Under the pieces are notes generated by a model. It made no database searches and was not told the DNA's origin. It saw only the letters and a list, made by a program, of their open reading frames with translations. The translations under genes and the position numbers were made by a program. From the NCBI RefSeq assembly GCF_900090195.1, contig NZ_LT607803.1:1426001-1490000 (forward strand): a DNA stretch of 64,000 nt. Reading direction: 5' to 3'. Origin of the DNA: Variovorax sp. HW608 (lineage in GTDB: Bacteria > Pseudomonadota > Gammaproteobacteria > Burkholderiales > Burkholderiaceae_C). Below are positions 26,661 through 36,062 of this stretch, piece by piece (the stretch's first letter is position 1; each line of letters starts with the position of its first letter).

Positions 26661-27155
26661 TCACTCGATCGGCACGCTGGCCTCCTTCAGCACCCGCAGG
26701 ACGAAGTGCGACTTGCTGTGGCGGATGCCCGGGATCTTGTAGAGCTTCTCGCGCAGCAGGCGCTCGTAGTCGCGCGTGTCGCGCACCGCGATGCGGATGT
26801 AGTAGTCGTAGTCGCCCGACACCAGGTAGGCCTCCAGGATCTCGGGGATGGTGGCCAGCACGCGCCCGAATTCGTAGAGCGTCTCGTCGGTGTGGCTCTC
26901 GAGCGTGAGTTGCACGATCACCGAATCCCGGTAGCCGATGCTCGCGGGGTCGACGTCGATCGTGTAGCGCCGGATCACGCCCTCGCTTTCCAGGCGCTTG
27001 ATGCGGCTCCAGCAACTGGTGGCCGAGAGACCGACCTCGGCGCCGATGTCCTGCAGCGAGCGCCGCGAGTCCTGCAGCAGGATGCGCAGGATGGCCAGGT
27101 CGATCTTGTCGAAAAATTCTTCGTCAGCTTTTTGATTCTTCCTTTGAATCTTCAA
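26661..27155 (-). CDS. Lrp/AsnC-family regulator
   Basis: About 164 residues: helix-turn-helix DLAILRILLQDSRRSLQDIGAEVGLSATSCWSRIKRLESEG, then the ligand-binding RAM domain (DYYIRIAVRDTRDYERLL). The frame continues upstream to ATGs at 27191 and 27233, but a TTG at 27155 has AAAAGGAGA 5-6 bases ahead and starts just before the DNA-binding domain, so I take it as start. The gene is divergent from the indolepyruvate ferredoxin oxidoreductase gene, a common pairing for Lrp-type control of aromatic or branched amino-acid catabolism. Confidence 0.88.
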   Translation of the reverse strand: MKIQRKNQKADEEFFDKIDLAILRILLQDSRRSLQDIGAEVGLSATSCWSRIKRLESEGVIRRYTIDVDPASIGYRDSVIVQLTLESHTDETLYEFGRVLATIPEILEAYLVSGDYDYYIRIAVRDTRDYERLLREKLYKIPGIRHSKSHFVLRVLKEASVPIE

Positions 27156-27473
27156 GGAACTCTCCTTTTTTGCCGAATTTCCGAAGCACATTCTGCTGCA
27201 ATCCCAGAAGAATCGTGGCATGGAAATCGCCACGAGAAAGCCGGCTTCGCCCGGCCATGAAGAAGCCCCCGCGCGGGCCAGACATCACGAGGTGATGCCG
27301 GCCGAGGACCGCCGGCATGAAGAAAAGGAGGCGTAGGACCGACCGTCGCACCATTTCTCTCTTTGCCTCCCCAATCCCTTGGGTGCCACGCGCTCACCCG
27401 TGCGCGGCGCCCCTACCCCGCCAAGCCACTTACCCGCGGCCACGCGGACCTTGAAGGTTCCTACCCGGAGACC
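27156..27473. promoter_or_regulatory. Lrp-iorAB divergent control region with two inverted repeats
   Basis: Holds TCGTGGC-N9-GCCACGA at 27213-27235 and CATCAC-GAG-GTGATG at 27283-27297. Both are perfect in their arms. Either may bind the Lrp-type regulator or form hairpins in the leader of its mRNA. No gene is supported here. Confidence 0.45.
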
Positions 27474-30400
27474 ATGCTCATGCCATCCCACGATCTGGCC
27501 AGCGTCTCGCTGGACGACAAGTACCGGGCTACGTCCGGCCGTATCTACCTCAGCGGCGTGCAGGCGCTGGTGCGCCTGATGCTCGTGCAGCGATGGCGCG
27601 ACCAGGCTGCCGGGCTGAACACCGCGGGTTTCGTCTCCGGCTATCGCGGCTCGCCGCTGGGCGGACTCGATGAGGCGCTCTGGAAGGCGCAGCCGGAACT
27701 CGACGCCAACGCGGTCAAGTTCCTTCCCGGCGTGAACGAGGAGCTGGCCGCCACTGCCGTATGGGGCACCCAGCAGGTTCAGCTCACCGGCGAGTCCAGC
27801 GTCGATGGCGTCTTTGCCATGTGGTACGGCAAGGCGCCGGGCGTGGATCGCTGCGGCGACGTGTTTAAGCACATGAGCCACGCGGGCACGTCGCCCCACG
27901 GTGGCATCCTGCTGGTCGCGGGCGACGACCATGGCGCCTATTCATCTACGCTGCCCAACCAGAGCGACCACCTGTTCGCGGCTTCGATGATCCCGATGCT
28001 CTATCCGCAGAGCGTGGAGGAATACATCGAGCTTGGTCTGCATGGCTTTGCGATGTCGCGCTACGCGGGCCTGCCGGTCGGGTTCAAGGCACTGGCGGAC
28101 ACAGTCGAATCGTCCAGTTCCATCGCCGCCGACGCGCTCGCGGTGCGCTGCGTACCGCCGGACGATTTCCAGCTACCACCCGGCGGCGTGCATGCGCGCC
28201 TGTCGACCGACACGCTCGGCGTGCAGGCGCGCAAGCAGGAGGCGCTCATGCAGGACGCGAAGATCTACGCCGCGATCGCCTACGTGCGTGCCAACAAACT
28301 GAACCGCATCACTATCGACGCGCCCCGAGCGCGTCTCGGCATTGTTGCTTCGGGCAAGTCATACCGCGATGTGCTCGAAGCGCTGGAGGAACTGGGCATC
28401 GATGAAGACGAAGCCGCGCGCATCGGATTGCGCCTCTTCAAGGTGTCGATGCCCTGGCCGCTGGAGCCCGACTCCGTCCGCGATTTCGCAGACGGGCTGG
28501 AGGAGATCCTCGTCGTCGAGGAAAAGCGCCAGATCGTCGAGTACCAGCTCAAGGAGCAGCTCTACAACTGGCGCGAGGATGTGCGCCCGCGCGTGATCGG
28601 CAAGTTCGACGAGGAAGGCGAATGGGGGGCGCATCCGCGCGGCCGCTGGCTGCTGCCGGCGACGGCCGACTTCTCGGTCGCGCAGATCGCACGCGTCATC
28701 GCCGGGCGCATCGCGCGCTTCCACACGAGCGATCGCATTCGCACGCGCCTCGCGATCCTGGACGCGAAGGATGCCGTGCTGGCCAAGGCGCAGGCGACCC
28801 CGTCCCGGCCTGCGTGGTATTGCTCCGGCTGTCCGCACAACACATCCACCAAGGTTCCCGATGGCAGCCTCGCGCTCGCGGGGATCGGCTGCCATGTGAT
28901 GGCGACCGCGATCTATCCCCAGCACAACCGCACGACCACGCACATGGGCGGCGAAGGCGCGCCATGGCTCGGGCAGGCGTGGTTCTCGAAACGCAAGCAC
29001 GTCTTTGCCAACCTGGGTGACGGCACCTACTACCACTCGGGCTCGATGGCGATCCGCGCGGCCGTCGCGGCCGGGGTCAACATCACCTACAAGATCCTCT
29101 ACAACGACGCGGTCGCGATGACCGGCGGCCAGCCGGTCGATGGGCCGTTGACCGTTCCGCGCATCGCCCATCAACTCGCGGCCGAAGGCGTGCGCCGCAT
29201 CGCGCTGGTCGCCGACGACCCCACCCGCTGGCGCGCACGCGCTGGCCTTCCACCGGACCACGAAGGCTTCCGGCTGACCGTGCACCATCGTGACGAGATG
29301 GACGCCGTGCAGCGGGATCTGCGCGGCTTCGAGGGCGTATCGGTCCTGATCTACGACCAGGTCTGCGCGGCCGAGAAGCGCCGCCGGCGCAAGAAGGGCG
29401 AGTTTCCGCAGGCAGCACGCCGCGTCTTCATCAACGAGGAGGTCTGCGAAGGCTGCGGCGATTGCGGTGAGCAGTCCAACTGCACGGCGCTGCTGCCGCA
29501 GCCGACCGAGTACGGGCTCAAGCGCAAGGTCGACCAGAGTGCCTGCAACGCGGACGAGTCCTGCCTGAAGGGCTTCTGCCCAAGCTTCGTGACCGTCGAG
29601 GGCGTGAAGCCGCGCCGCCTCGTGCCGGTGAAGGCTGCGATCGCGCAGGAGACACTGCCCGAGCCTGCGATGCCGACGCTCGACACGATGCACAACATCC
29701 TCATCACCGGCATCGGCGGCACCGGCGTGATCACCATCGGCGCGCTGATCGGCATGGCCGCGCATCTGGAAGGCAAAGGCGTCAGCGTGCTCGACATGAC
29801 CGGCATGTCCCAAAAGAACGGCTCGGTCACCTCGCATGTGCGCGTGGCTCGCGAAGCGTCGCTCCTGAAGGCGCAGCGGATTCCGACGGGCGAGGCCGAC
29901 CTGATCCTCGGCTGCGACATGCTGACGGCGGGTGCACCCGACGCGATCGCGCGCATGCAGCCCGGTCGGACCTTCGCGCTGGTCAACACCTTCGAGCAAC
30001 CCACGGGGCACTTTGCACAGCAGCCCGACTGGCAGTATCCGGCCGACACGGTGCGCGCGCTGATCGCCGAGTCCGTGGGCGGCCATGCCGAGTTCCTCGA
30101 TGCGACGACGCTGGCCACGCGATTGATGGGCGATGCGATCGCGGCCAATCTCTTCCTGCTTGGATTCGCCTATCAGAAGGGCCAGGTGCCGGTGTCGGCC
30201 GGCGCGCTGAACCGAGCCATCGCGCTGAACGGCGTCGGGGTCGAGGCCAATCAGACGGCCTTCCTTTGGGGACGGAAGGCGGCCCTGGATCTGCCCGGTG
30301 TGCAACGCCAATCCATGCCGGCGCAGCCCGTGATGCTGCACAAGCCCGCGACCCGCGGGAGCCTCGATGCGCTGGTGGCGGATCGGGTGACGCAACTCAC

Positions 30401-31037
30401 CGCCTACCAGGACGCAGCCTATGCCAAGCGCTACGCCGACGTGGTCGGGCGCGTGCGCGAGGCCGAGCAGCGCGTGCGCGGCGGCCAGCAGCTCGCAAGG
30501 GCCGTGGCCACGAATCTCTACAAGCTCATGGCCTACAAAGACGAGTACGAAGTGGCCCGCCTCTACACCGACGGGCGCTTCCTCGAACGGCTGGGCCAGG
30601 CCTTCGAGGGCCGGCCCACGGTGCACTTCCAGATGGCACCGCCGATCCTCGGCCGACGCGATGCCGAGGGCAGGCCGTTGAAGTCAGAATTCGGCCCGTG
30701 GATGCTCAAGGCGCTGCGGCTGCTGGTGCCCCTGCGTCGCCTGCGCGGCACGGCCCTGGACCCGTTCGGACGCACCGCAGAGCGGCGCAGGGAGCGGCAG
30801 CTCATCGTCGACTATGTCGCACAGATCGATTCCATCGTCGCGGCGCTTGGCGAAGTCGACTTCAACACCGCGCTCGCACTGGCGAAGCTGCCCGAACAAA
30901 TCAGCGGTTTCGGCCATGTAAAGGAGGAAAACCTCGTGGCGGCGCGTGTCCGATGGGCGACCCTGGCGAAAGACCTGGAGGCACGGAAGGTGTCGCCGCT
31001 CCCGGTCGCCGCGCTCGCCCGAGTAGGTGCCGCCTAG
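27474..31037 (+). CDS. Indolepyruvate ferredoxin oxidoreductase, fused alpha-beta-gamma form
   Basis: About 1187 residues. N-terminal TPP-dependent oxidoreductase domain (SGYRGSPLGGLDEALW), a middle TPP/Mg motif region GDGTYYHSGSMAIRAAVAAG...YKILYND, a [4Fe-4S]-type cysteine cluster (CEGCGDCGEQSNC; DESCLKGFC) and a C-terminal gamma domain starting ITGIGGTGVITIGALIGMA. It oxidatively decarboxylates indolepyruvate and other 2-oxo acids from amino-acid transamination to acyl-CoA, passing electrons to ferredoxin. Start at 27474 or 27480; upstream residues are non-coding in look. Its stop overlaps that of the convergent Bug gene by 4 bases. Confidence 0.93.
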   Translation: MLMPSHDLASVSLDDKYRATSGRIYLSGVQALVRLMLVQRWRDQAAGLNTAGFVSGYRGSPLGGLDEALWKAQPELDANAVKFLPGVNEELAATAVWGTQQVQLTGESSVDGVFAMWYGKAPGVDRCGDVFKHMSHAGTSPHGGILLVAGDDHGAYSSTLPNQSDHLFAASMIPMLYPQSVEEYIELGLHGFAMSRYAGLPVGFKALADTVESSSSIAADALAVRCVPPDDFQLPPGGVHARLSTDTLGVQARKQEALMQDAKIYAAIAYVRANKLNRITIDAPRARLGIVASGKSYRDVLEALEELGIDEDEAARIGLRLFKVSMPWPLEPDSVRDFADGLEEILVVEEKRQIVEYQLKEQLYNWREDVRPRVIGKFDEEGEWGAHPRGRWLLPATADFSVAQIARVIAGRIARFHTSDRIRTRLAILDAKDAVLAKAQATPSRPAWYCSGCPHNTSTKVPDGSLALAGIGCHVMATAIYPQHNRTTTHMGGEGAPWLGQAWFSKRKHVFANLGDGTYYHSGSMAIRAAVAAGVNITYKILYNDAVAMTGGQPVDGPLTVPRIAHQLAAEGVRRIALVADDPTRWRARAGLPPDHEGFRLTVHHRDEMDAVQRDLRGFEGVSVLIYDQVCAAEKRRRRKKGEFPQAARRVFINEEVCEGCGDCGEQSNCTALLPQPTEYGLKRKVDQSACNADESCLKGFCPSFVTVEGVKPRRLVPVKAAIAQETLPEPAMPTLDTMHNILITGIGGTGVITIGALIGMAAHLEGKGVSVLDMTGMSQKNGSVTSHVRVAREASLLKAQRIPTGEADLILGCDMLTAGAPDAIARMQPGRTFALVNTFEQPTGHFAQQPDWQYPADTVRALIAESVGGHAEFLDATTLATRLMGDAIAANLFLLGFAYQKGQVPVSAGALNRAIALNGVGVEANQTAFLWGRKAALDLPGVQRQSMPAQPVMLHKPATRGSLDALVADRVTQLTAYQDAAYAKRYADVVGRVREAEQRVRGGQQLARAVATNLYKLMAYKDEYEVARLYTDGRFLERLGQAFEGRPTVHFQMAPPILGRRDAEGRPLKSEFGPWMLKALRLLVPLRRLRGTALDPFGRTAERRRERQLIVDYVAQIDSIVAALGEVDFNTALALAKLPEQISGFGHVKEENLVAARVRWATLAKDLEARKVSPLPVAALARVGAA

Positions 31038-31999
31038 TCCACCCTCGCCCCGGAAGCCTCGACCACCCGCCCCCACTTCACGATGTCTGACGCGAGCAGC
31101 TTCCGGAATTGCCCAGGGTCGGTGGCGAGGGCCTCCGCGCCCTGCGCTTCGAACTTGCCGATCACGTCCGGGTCCTTGAGCAGCGCATTGACATCCGCAT
31201 TGATCTTCCGGATCACAGGTGCGGGCGTCTTGCCTGGAGCGAACAGACCGAACCACGGATTGACATCAAATTCGGACAAGCCGGCCTCGGCGATCGTCGG
31301 GACGTCGGGGAACGCACGCGCGCGCTTCGCACTGGTCACCGCGATCGGCCGCAGCGCCCCCTGCTTGATCGCGCCGGCCACCGAGGGCAGGCTGGTGAAG
31401 ACAAGATCGATCTGCCCGCCGAGCAGGTCCTGCATCGCGGGGGCGGCACCCCGATACGGCACATGAATCAGCTTCACGTTCGCTGCCGAATTGAACATCT
31501 CGCCGAGGAGATGATTGACAGATCCGTTGCCGCCGGACCCGTATGTCAAGCGGCCATTTTTCGCGGCCGCCACCAATTCTGGAACCGTCTTGAACGGCGC
31601 ATCGGGACGAACGACGATCACGAAGGGCAAGGTCGCCAACGTCGCGACCGGCGCGAAGTCACGTTCCGGATCGAAGGGCAGCTTCTTGTAAAGCGCACCG
31701 TTGATCGCATGCGTGCCCACATAGCTCATCAACAACGTGTAGCCGTCAGGGGGAGAGGTCGCCACGACTTCCATGCCCACGTTGCCGCCCGCGCCGGCAC
31801 GGTTGTCGACCACGACGGGCCGGCCCCACTTATCCGACAGCTTCTGCGCCATGATTCGCGCGAGCGCATCCGACGCGCCACCCGGCGCCTGCGGCACCAG
31901 GATCTTGACCGGCCGATCCGGAAAGCTCTGGGCCATTCCCACGATCGCGAACGAGAAGATCAATGCGAAGCCGAGCAGTCTCTTGATGGTGATCCACAT
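31034..31999 (-). CDS. Bug-family substrate-binding protein
   Basis: 321 residues with signal peptide (LLGFALIFSFAIVGMAQ) and typical Bug blocks: RPVKILVPQAPGGASDALAR, NRAGAGGNVGMEVVA, GGNGSVNHLLGEMF, HVPYRGAAPAMQDLLGGQID. A good AGGAGA lies 8 bases before the ATG. Two GTTC-N8-GAAC palindromes 60 bp apart lie upstream, the same arrangement as ahead of the mutase operon at 38900, which suggests that this receptor delivers the substrate of that operon. Confidence 0.94.
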   Translation of the reverse strand: MWITIKRLLGFALIFSFAIVGMAQSFPDRPVKILVPQAPGGASDALARIMAQKLSDKWGRPVVVDNRAGAGGNVGMEVVATSPPDGYTLLMSYVGTHAINGALYKKLPFDPERDFAPVATLATLPFVIVVRPDAPFKTVPELVAAAKNGRLTYGSGGNGSVNHLLGEMFNSAANVKLIHVPYRGAAPAMQDLLGGQIDLVFTSLPSVAGAIKQGALRPIAVTSAKRARAFPDVPTIAEAGLSEFDVNPWFGLFAPGKTPAPVIRKINADVNALLKDPDVIGKFEAQGAEALATDPGQFRKLLASDIVKWGRVVEASGARVD

Positions 32000-32067
32000 G
32001 TCCGATGTCTCCTTTGTTCTTGCTGGCGCGATGCTAGGTTCGCTCGCCGCTGGAAGGAACGGTCTTC

Positions 32068-32143
32068 GTTCGATCCTCTGAACAAGGAGAACGCAATTTG
32101 CGTCCTTCGCAAAAGCCGCCGGCGGATGTTCGAAATGCGGAAC
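32068..32143. promoter_or_regulatory. Paired GTTC-N8-GAAC operators upstream of Bug gene
   Basis: Site 1 is GTTCGATCCTCTGAAC at 32068-32083; site 2 is GTTCGAAATGCGGAAC at 32128-32143 and is extended to perfect GATGTTC/GAACATC arms. The two start 60 bases apart. They lie 69-144 bases ahead of the Bug start. Both sites have near-identical partners at 38944 and 39005. Confidence 0.7.
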
Positions 32144-32182
32144 ATCCGGCTGCGGGAAACCCTCATGGTGGCACTCAGGTAC

Positions 32183-33072
32183 TCAACGGGCTGTCCTCGG
32201 CGTCAGCAAGTCGCACATGGAGATGAAGCGCGCCGCGGAGGGAGACGCGGTGTGTCCACGGATCGTGACGACCGCGATCGTGCGCAGCATTGCCGGACGA
32301 ATGACGCGAAGCTGCGTCAGCACAGTTCCACGCGGCACCGCGACACTCGGCAGCACCGCGATTCCCAGCCCCGCCTCCGCCATGGCCACCATGGTGTTCA
32401 CGCTCGTGAATTCATAGCTGAGCTGGGGAGCGAGGCTCTGTTGCTGCATGGCCATCATGAGATGACGGTGGAACTGCGACGGACCCAAGGTCAGCAGCGG
32501 CAATTTGGCCAGCGCGCGCAGGGAGATGCCCGACCTGCCGGCTGCCGGATGGTCACCCGGCACCAACGCGACATAGGGATCATCGAAAAGCGGTTGAGCT
32601 TCCAGCTCGCCGAGTCGATCAGGCACGGGGCCGATTCCGAAGTCAACGTCACGTCGTCGCACCGCCTCCAGCAATTCAGGTTGCGCGAGTTCACGCACCC
32701 GAACCGAGATGCCGGGATAGCACCGCGCGAATTCCACCAGCAATCCGGGCAGGCGCTGCCGGCGACGGTCGGCACGCAGGCGAAGGACAGATGGCCCTGC
32801 TGCGCCTTCGCCGCCATCTGAATGCGCGCGAGCGACGAGTCCAACTCGGCGATCGCCTTGCGGGTGCTGATCATCAACGCTTCGCCTTCGCGCGTGAGTT
32901 CCACCTTGCGGGTCGTCCGTTGAAACAAGGCGACACCCAGTCGCTCCTCGAGCTGCTTGACCTGCATGCTCACCGCCGGGAGCGACAGATGCGTCTGCTC
33001 GGCTGCCTTACTGAAGCTCGCGTTCTCCGCGACTGCAAGAAAGGTGGACAGCACCTTGAAGTTGATCTTCAT
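32183..33072 (-). pseudogene. LysR-family regulator with a single-base frameshift
   Basis: The first part (start ATG at 33072) reads MKINFKVLSTFLAVAENASF with a full LysR helix-turn-helix up to FACVPTVAGS; after about 32755 the family sequence (LLVEFARCYPGISVRV onward) continues in another frame to a stop at 32183. Restoring one C in the run GGCAGC-GCCTG gives one 296-residue protein of normal LysR length. Either a recent mutation or a base-calling error. The gene is divergent from a TauD-type dioxygenase, with a palindrome right before its start. Confidence 0.8.
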
Positions 33073-33083
33073 CTCCGGATTTG

Positions 33084-33102
33084 AATAATCGTTCAGATTA
33101 TT
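33084..33102. promoter_or_regulatory. Palindrome AATAATC-GTTCA-GATTATT at the LysR/TauD divergent promoter
   Basis: Perfect 7-base arms with a 5-base spacer, 12 bases ahead of the LysR start and about 100 bases ahead of the dioxygenase. It contains the T-N11-A pattern of LysR operators and is the most AT-rich patch of the area, so it probably is the autoregulatory site of the frameshifted LysR. Confidence 0.6.
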
Positions 33103-33203
33103 TGATTTGTTGTGCAGGAGCCGCAAGCCTAGCATCTCGCCTGGCCCGGGAGAGAGGTTCGCGTGACCGCCTCTCTGTCAGAACAACCCATCAAGGAATC
33201 CGC

Positions 33204-34028
33204 ATGAACGTCAAACGCGTCGCAGGTGCTCTGGGCGCTGAAATCTCAGGCATCGACCTGCGGCAGCCACTCACCGAATCGACCGCCGCGCTGGTGCGCG
33301 AAGCGCTCCTGACGCACAAGGTCATCTTCTTCCATCGCCAGGCTCTCGACCCGGCGCAGTTCCTGCAGTTTGCACGCGCGTTCGGCAACCCGATCGAATA
33401 TCCGTTCGTGAAAGGCATCGACGGGTTTCGCGAGATCATCGAAGTGAAGAAGCTCGAACATGAACGAATCAATTTCGGCGGCGTGTGGCACTCCGACACC
33501 ACCTATCTCGAAGAGCCGCCCATGGGCACGCTGCTCATGTCCAAGGAGATCCCACCGTATGGCGGCGACACGATGTTCGCCAACCAGGCGGCGGCCTATC
33601 GGGGCCTCTCGGACACGATGAAGCGCCTGCTGGAAGGTCTGAAGGGCATCTCCAGTTCGGCCAAGGCGGACGTGTCCAAGACGCGGGAGGACCGCATCAG
33701 GACCGACGGCCAGGGCGCTTCCTCCAAAGACTACACGGCGAGCCACCCCATCGTGCGTACACACCCGGAAACGGGCGAGAAGGCGTTGTACGTCAACGTC
33801 GCCCACACGGTGGGAATCGAAGGCCTGACCGAGGACGAAAGCGCCCCTCTCTTGCGCTTCCTGTTCGAGCATCAGGTCAAACCGGATTTCACCTGCCGTT
33901 TCATCTGGCAGCCGGAATCCATTGCCTTCTGGGACAACCGCGCGACGATGCACAACCCGGTGAACGACTACCACGGCTTCCGTCGCGTCATGCAGCGGAT
34001 CACGCTCGCGGGGACGAAGCCTTGCTAG
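33204..34028 (+). CDS. TauD/TfdA-family 2-oxoglutarate-dependent dioxygenase
   Basis: 274-residue non-haem Fe(II) oxygenase. Iron ligands H96 and D98 in VWHSDTTY, distal His in FWDNRATMHNPVNDYHGFRR with the 2-oxoglutarate Arg shortly after. The ATG at 33204 with AAGGAA ahead is preferred over an upstream in-frame ATG at 33081 that would run through the LysR operator. The 3' end overlaps that of meaB (convergent) by 29 bases. Substrate unknown; its place between a Bug gene and the mutase operon hints at a role in preparing or side-chain oxidising the same carboxylate. Confidence 0.88.
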   Translation: MNVKRVAGALGAEISGIDLRQPLTESTAALVREALLTHKVIFFHRQALDPAQFLQFARAFGNPIEYPFVKGIDGFREIIEVKKLEHERINFGGVWHSDTTYLEEPPMGTLLMSKEIPPYGGDTMFANQAAAYRGLSDTMKRLLEGLKGISSSAKADVSKTREDRIRTDGQGASSKDYTASHPIVRTHPETGEKALYVNVAHTVGIEGLTEDESAPLLRFLFEHQVKPDFTCRFIWQPESIAFWDNRATMHNPVNDYHGFRRVMQRITLAGTKPC

Positions 34029-34938
34029 GACCCGTCGGGTGGAACGCCTCTGCGCAGAGACTCTCGATCGAATGCCGCAGCAGAACATCCATCGGCGCAT
34101 CGAGTTGGTCGGCATCCAGTTTCGCGACCACCTCTGCGATGCGTCGCTCCAGCAGGCGCCGCAGGCGATAGCGCGCCCGATTGCGCCGCAGGCCCGCGGC
34201 CGCATCCGTGCTTGCCAGCCATTGCTGGTGGCGATCGATTTCCGCGGAGAGCACGGCCACGGATTCCGCCTTCGATGACGAAACCAGCAGCACGGGTGGC
34301 CGCCAGGCAGTCGCGGGGCGCGGGGTGATCGCGGCGATCCGCTTGATGTCGGTCGCCATCTTCTGCGCGCCCTGAAGGTCGGACTTGTTGACGACGAAGA
34401 TGTCGGCCATTTCCATGATGCCCGCCTTCATCGCCTGCACCACGTCGCCGCTCTCGGGCAGCAGCACCAGCACCAGCGTGTCGACCTGTTGCCGCACCGC
34501 GTATTCCGCCTGCCCCACGCCAACGGTTTCGAGAAGCACTTCGTCGAACCGGTATCGGTCCATCAGATCGAGCATCTCCGGAAGGTTGTCCGACAGGCCG
34601 TCGGTGGTGGACCGTGAGGCGATGGAGCGAATGAACAGCTCCGCGCTTCCGGGCAGCTCATCCATCCGGACGCGATCGCCAAGGATCGCGCCGCCGGACT
34701 TCGGACTGCTCGGATCGACGGCGAGCACGCCCACGCGTCCTCGCGGCAGCCGGTGCAGCGCAAGGTTCCCGCAGAGGGTGCTCTTCCCCGCGCCGGGCGC
34801 GCCCGTGATGCCGATGCGACGCGCGTGCCAGCCGCCGGTGTCGTCAGACGTATCCATCGCCGCGCCCGCGCTCGCATTCGCCAGTGCGGTCAATGCGCGC
34901 CCGAGACCCTGCCGATCCAGCGGCCGGCGCTCGGTCAT
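34000..34938 (-). CDS. meaB: MeaB/ArgK-type GTPase, B12-mutase chaperone
   Basis: 312-residue G3E GTPase that loads and protects adenosylcobalamin mutases. Walker A GAPGAGKST at residues 46-54, a Mg-binding DPSSPKSGGAILGDRVRM block, ETVGVGQ and the base-specificity VVNKSD are all present. Last gene of the five-gene mutase operon; its start overlaps the CoA-transferase stop by 4 bases. Confidence 0.94.
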   Translation of the reverse strand: MTERRPLDRQGLGRALTALANASAGAAMDTSDDTGGWHARRIGITGAPGAGKSTLCGNLALHRLPRGRVGVLAVDPSSPKSGGAILGDRVRMDELPGSAELFIRSIASRSTTDGLSDNLPEMLDLMDRYRFDEVLLETVGVGQAEYAVRQQVDTLVLVLLPESGDVVQAMKAGIMEMADIFVVNKSDLQGAQKMATDIKRIAAITPRPATAWRPPVLLVSSSKAESVAVLSAEIDRHQQWLASTDAAAGLRRNRARYRLRRLLERRIAEVVAKLDADQLDAPMDVLLRHSIESLCAEAFHPTGPSKASSPRA

Positions 34939-36062
34939 GCGGGCGCTCCAGAGGCGATCTGGTCGTGGTGCTCGTCGAGCAGGGGCGGCAGTCCGTACTT
35001 CGGGACGTACCCGCTGAAACGCACAGGACTGGCGACCGCGCGCAGCCCGCTATCGCTTCCGCCAAGCGGCACGATCAGGCCCCGCGATCGCGCGAGGTCG
35101 CTCTCCAGGGCCTCGGCGAGCGTGCCCACTTCGGAAACCACCAGGCCCAGCGGCGCGAGGCGGCGCACCCACGCGGCAGCAGTTTCAGCAAGCAACACTT
35201 CGCCAATGGCGGCCAGGACTTCGGCGCGGTTGCGGCGTCTGCTGTCCATGGTCGCGAAGCTGGAGTCATGCTCCCATTCAGGCCTGCCGACCTCGCGGCA
35301 GAACTTCTGCCAGAACTTGTCATGGGTGATGAAGAGCGTGAGCCAGCCGTCCCGCGTCGGAAAGATCTGCGCCGGCACCATGTACGGATGCGAGGAGTTC
35401 GCGAACCGCTGCGCCACTTCTCCCGCATTGAGCGTCGCGCCCGCGAGGTAGTTGAGCTGCGACATCATCACGTCGTACATCGCCACATCCACCTGTCCGC
35501 CACGGCCCTCGACGATCTTCGCGAGCAGCGCCATCGCGGCGGCCATGCCGGCGGAGTTGTCCACTGCCGAGTAGCCGGCCTTAGTCGGCGGCGCATCGGG
35601 TTCGCCGGTCAGCGACATGACGCCTGTCACGGCCTGGATCACGTAGTCGTAGGCTGGGCTCTCGGCATAGGGGCCGTCCAGCCCGTAGCCTGTGAGCGCG
35701 ACGCAGACGAGCTTCGGATTGCAGTCCCGAAGGCCCTCGTAGGTCAGCCGCAGTTTCTTGATCGCCGAGGGACGCAAATTGGTAACCAGCGCATGCGCGT
35801 CGGCGGCAATGGATTCGAGCTGTGCGCGCCCTTCCGCACCCGCCAGGTCGAGCACGATGCTTTTCTTGTTGCGATTGAGGCTCGCGAAATACGCGTTGTG
35901 CGGACCGATGGAATGCGGACTCACCCGGCGCCCGATGTCCCCTTCTGGCGGTTCGATCTTGATGACCTCGGCACCCATGTCCGCCAGCAGCAGCCCGCAG
36001 AAGGGCCCGGCCAGCATATGCCCCACCTCGATCACGCGAATACCGGCCAGCGGTCCGCTCAT
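34935..36062 (-). CDS. Class III (CaiB/BaiF family) CoA-transferase
   Basis: 375 residues. The fold start GIRVIEVGHMLAGPFCGLLLADMGAEVIKIEPP and LNRNKKSIVLDL are family hallmarks; the catalytic Asp is D168 in GYSAVDNSAG. Class III enzymes move CoA between a donor thioester and a carboxylic acid, so here it probably activates a free dicarboxylic acid, possibly using the product acyl-CoA or succinyl-CoA as donor. Start overlaps the stop of the B12-binding subunit by 4 bases and its stop overlaps the meaB start by 4 bases. Confidence 0.9.
   Translation of the reverse strand: MSGPLAGIRVIEVGHMLAGPFCGLLLADMGAEVIKIEPPEGDIGRRVSPHSIGPHNAYFASLNRNKKSIVLDLAGAEGRAQLESIAADAHALVTNLRPSAIKKLRLTYEGLRDCNPKLVCVALTGYGLDGPYAESPAYDYVIQAVTGVMSLTGEPDAPPTKAGYSAVDNSAGMAAAMALLAKIVEGRGGQVDVAMYDVMMSQLNYLAGATLNAGEVAQRFANSSHPYMVPAQIFPTRDGWLTLFITHDKFWQKFCREVGRPEWEHDSSFATMDSRRRNRAEVLAAIGEVLLAETAAAWVRRLAPLGLVVSEVGTLAEALESDLARSRGLIVPLGGSDSGLRAVASPVRFSGYVPKYGLPPLLDEHHDQIASGAPA

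Noticed and set aside
28359..30626. 755-codon open frame on the minus strand
   Set aside because: It is antisense to the indolepyruvate ferredoxin oxidoreductase gene, His/Arg/Ala-rich and without motifs; long antisense frames are normal in GC-rich DNA.
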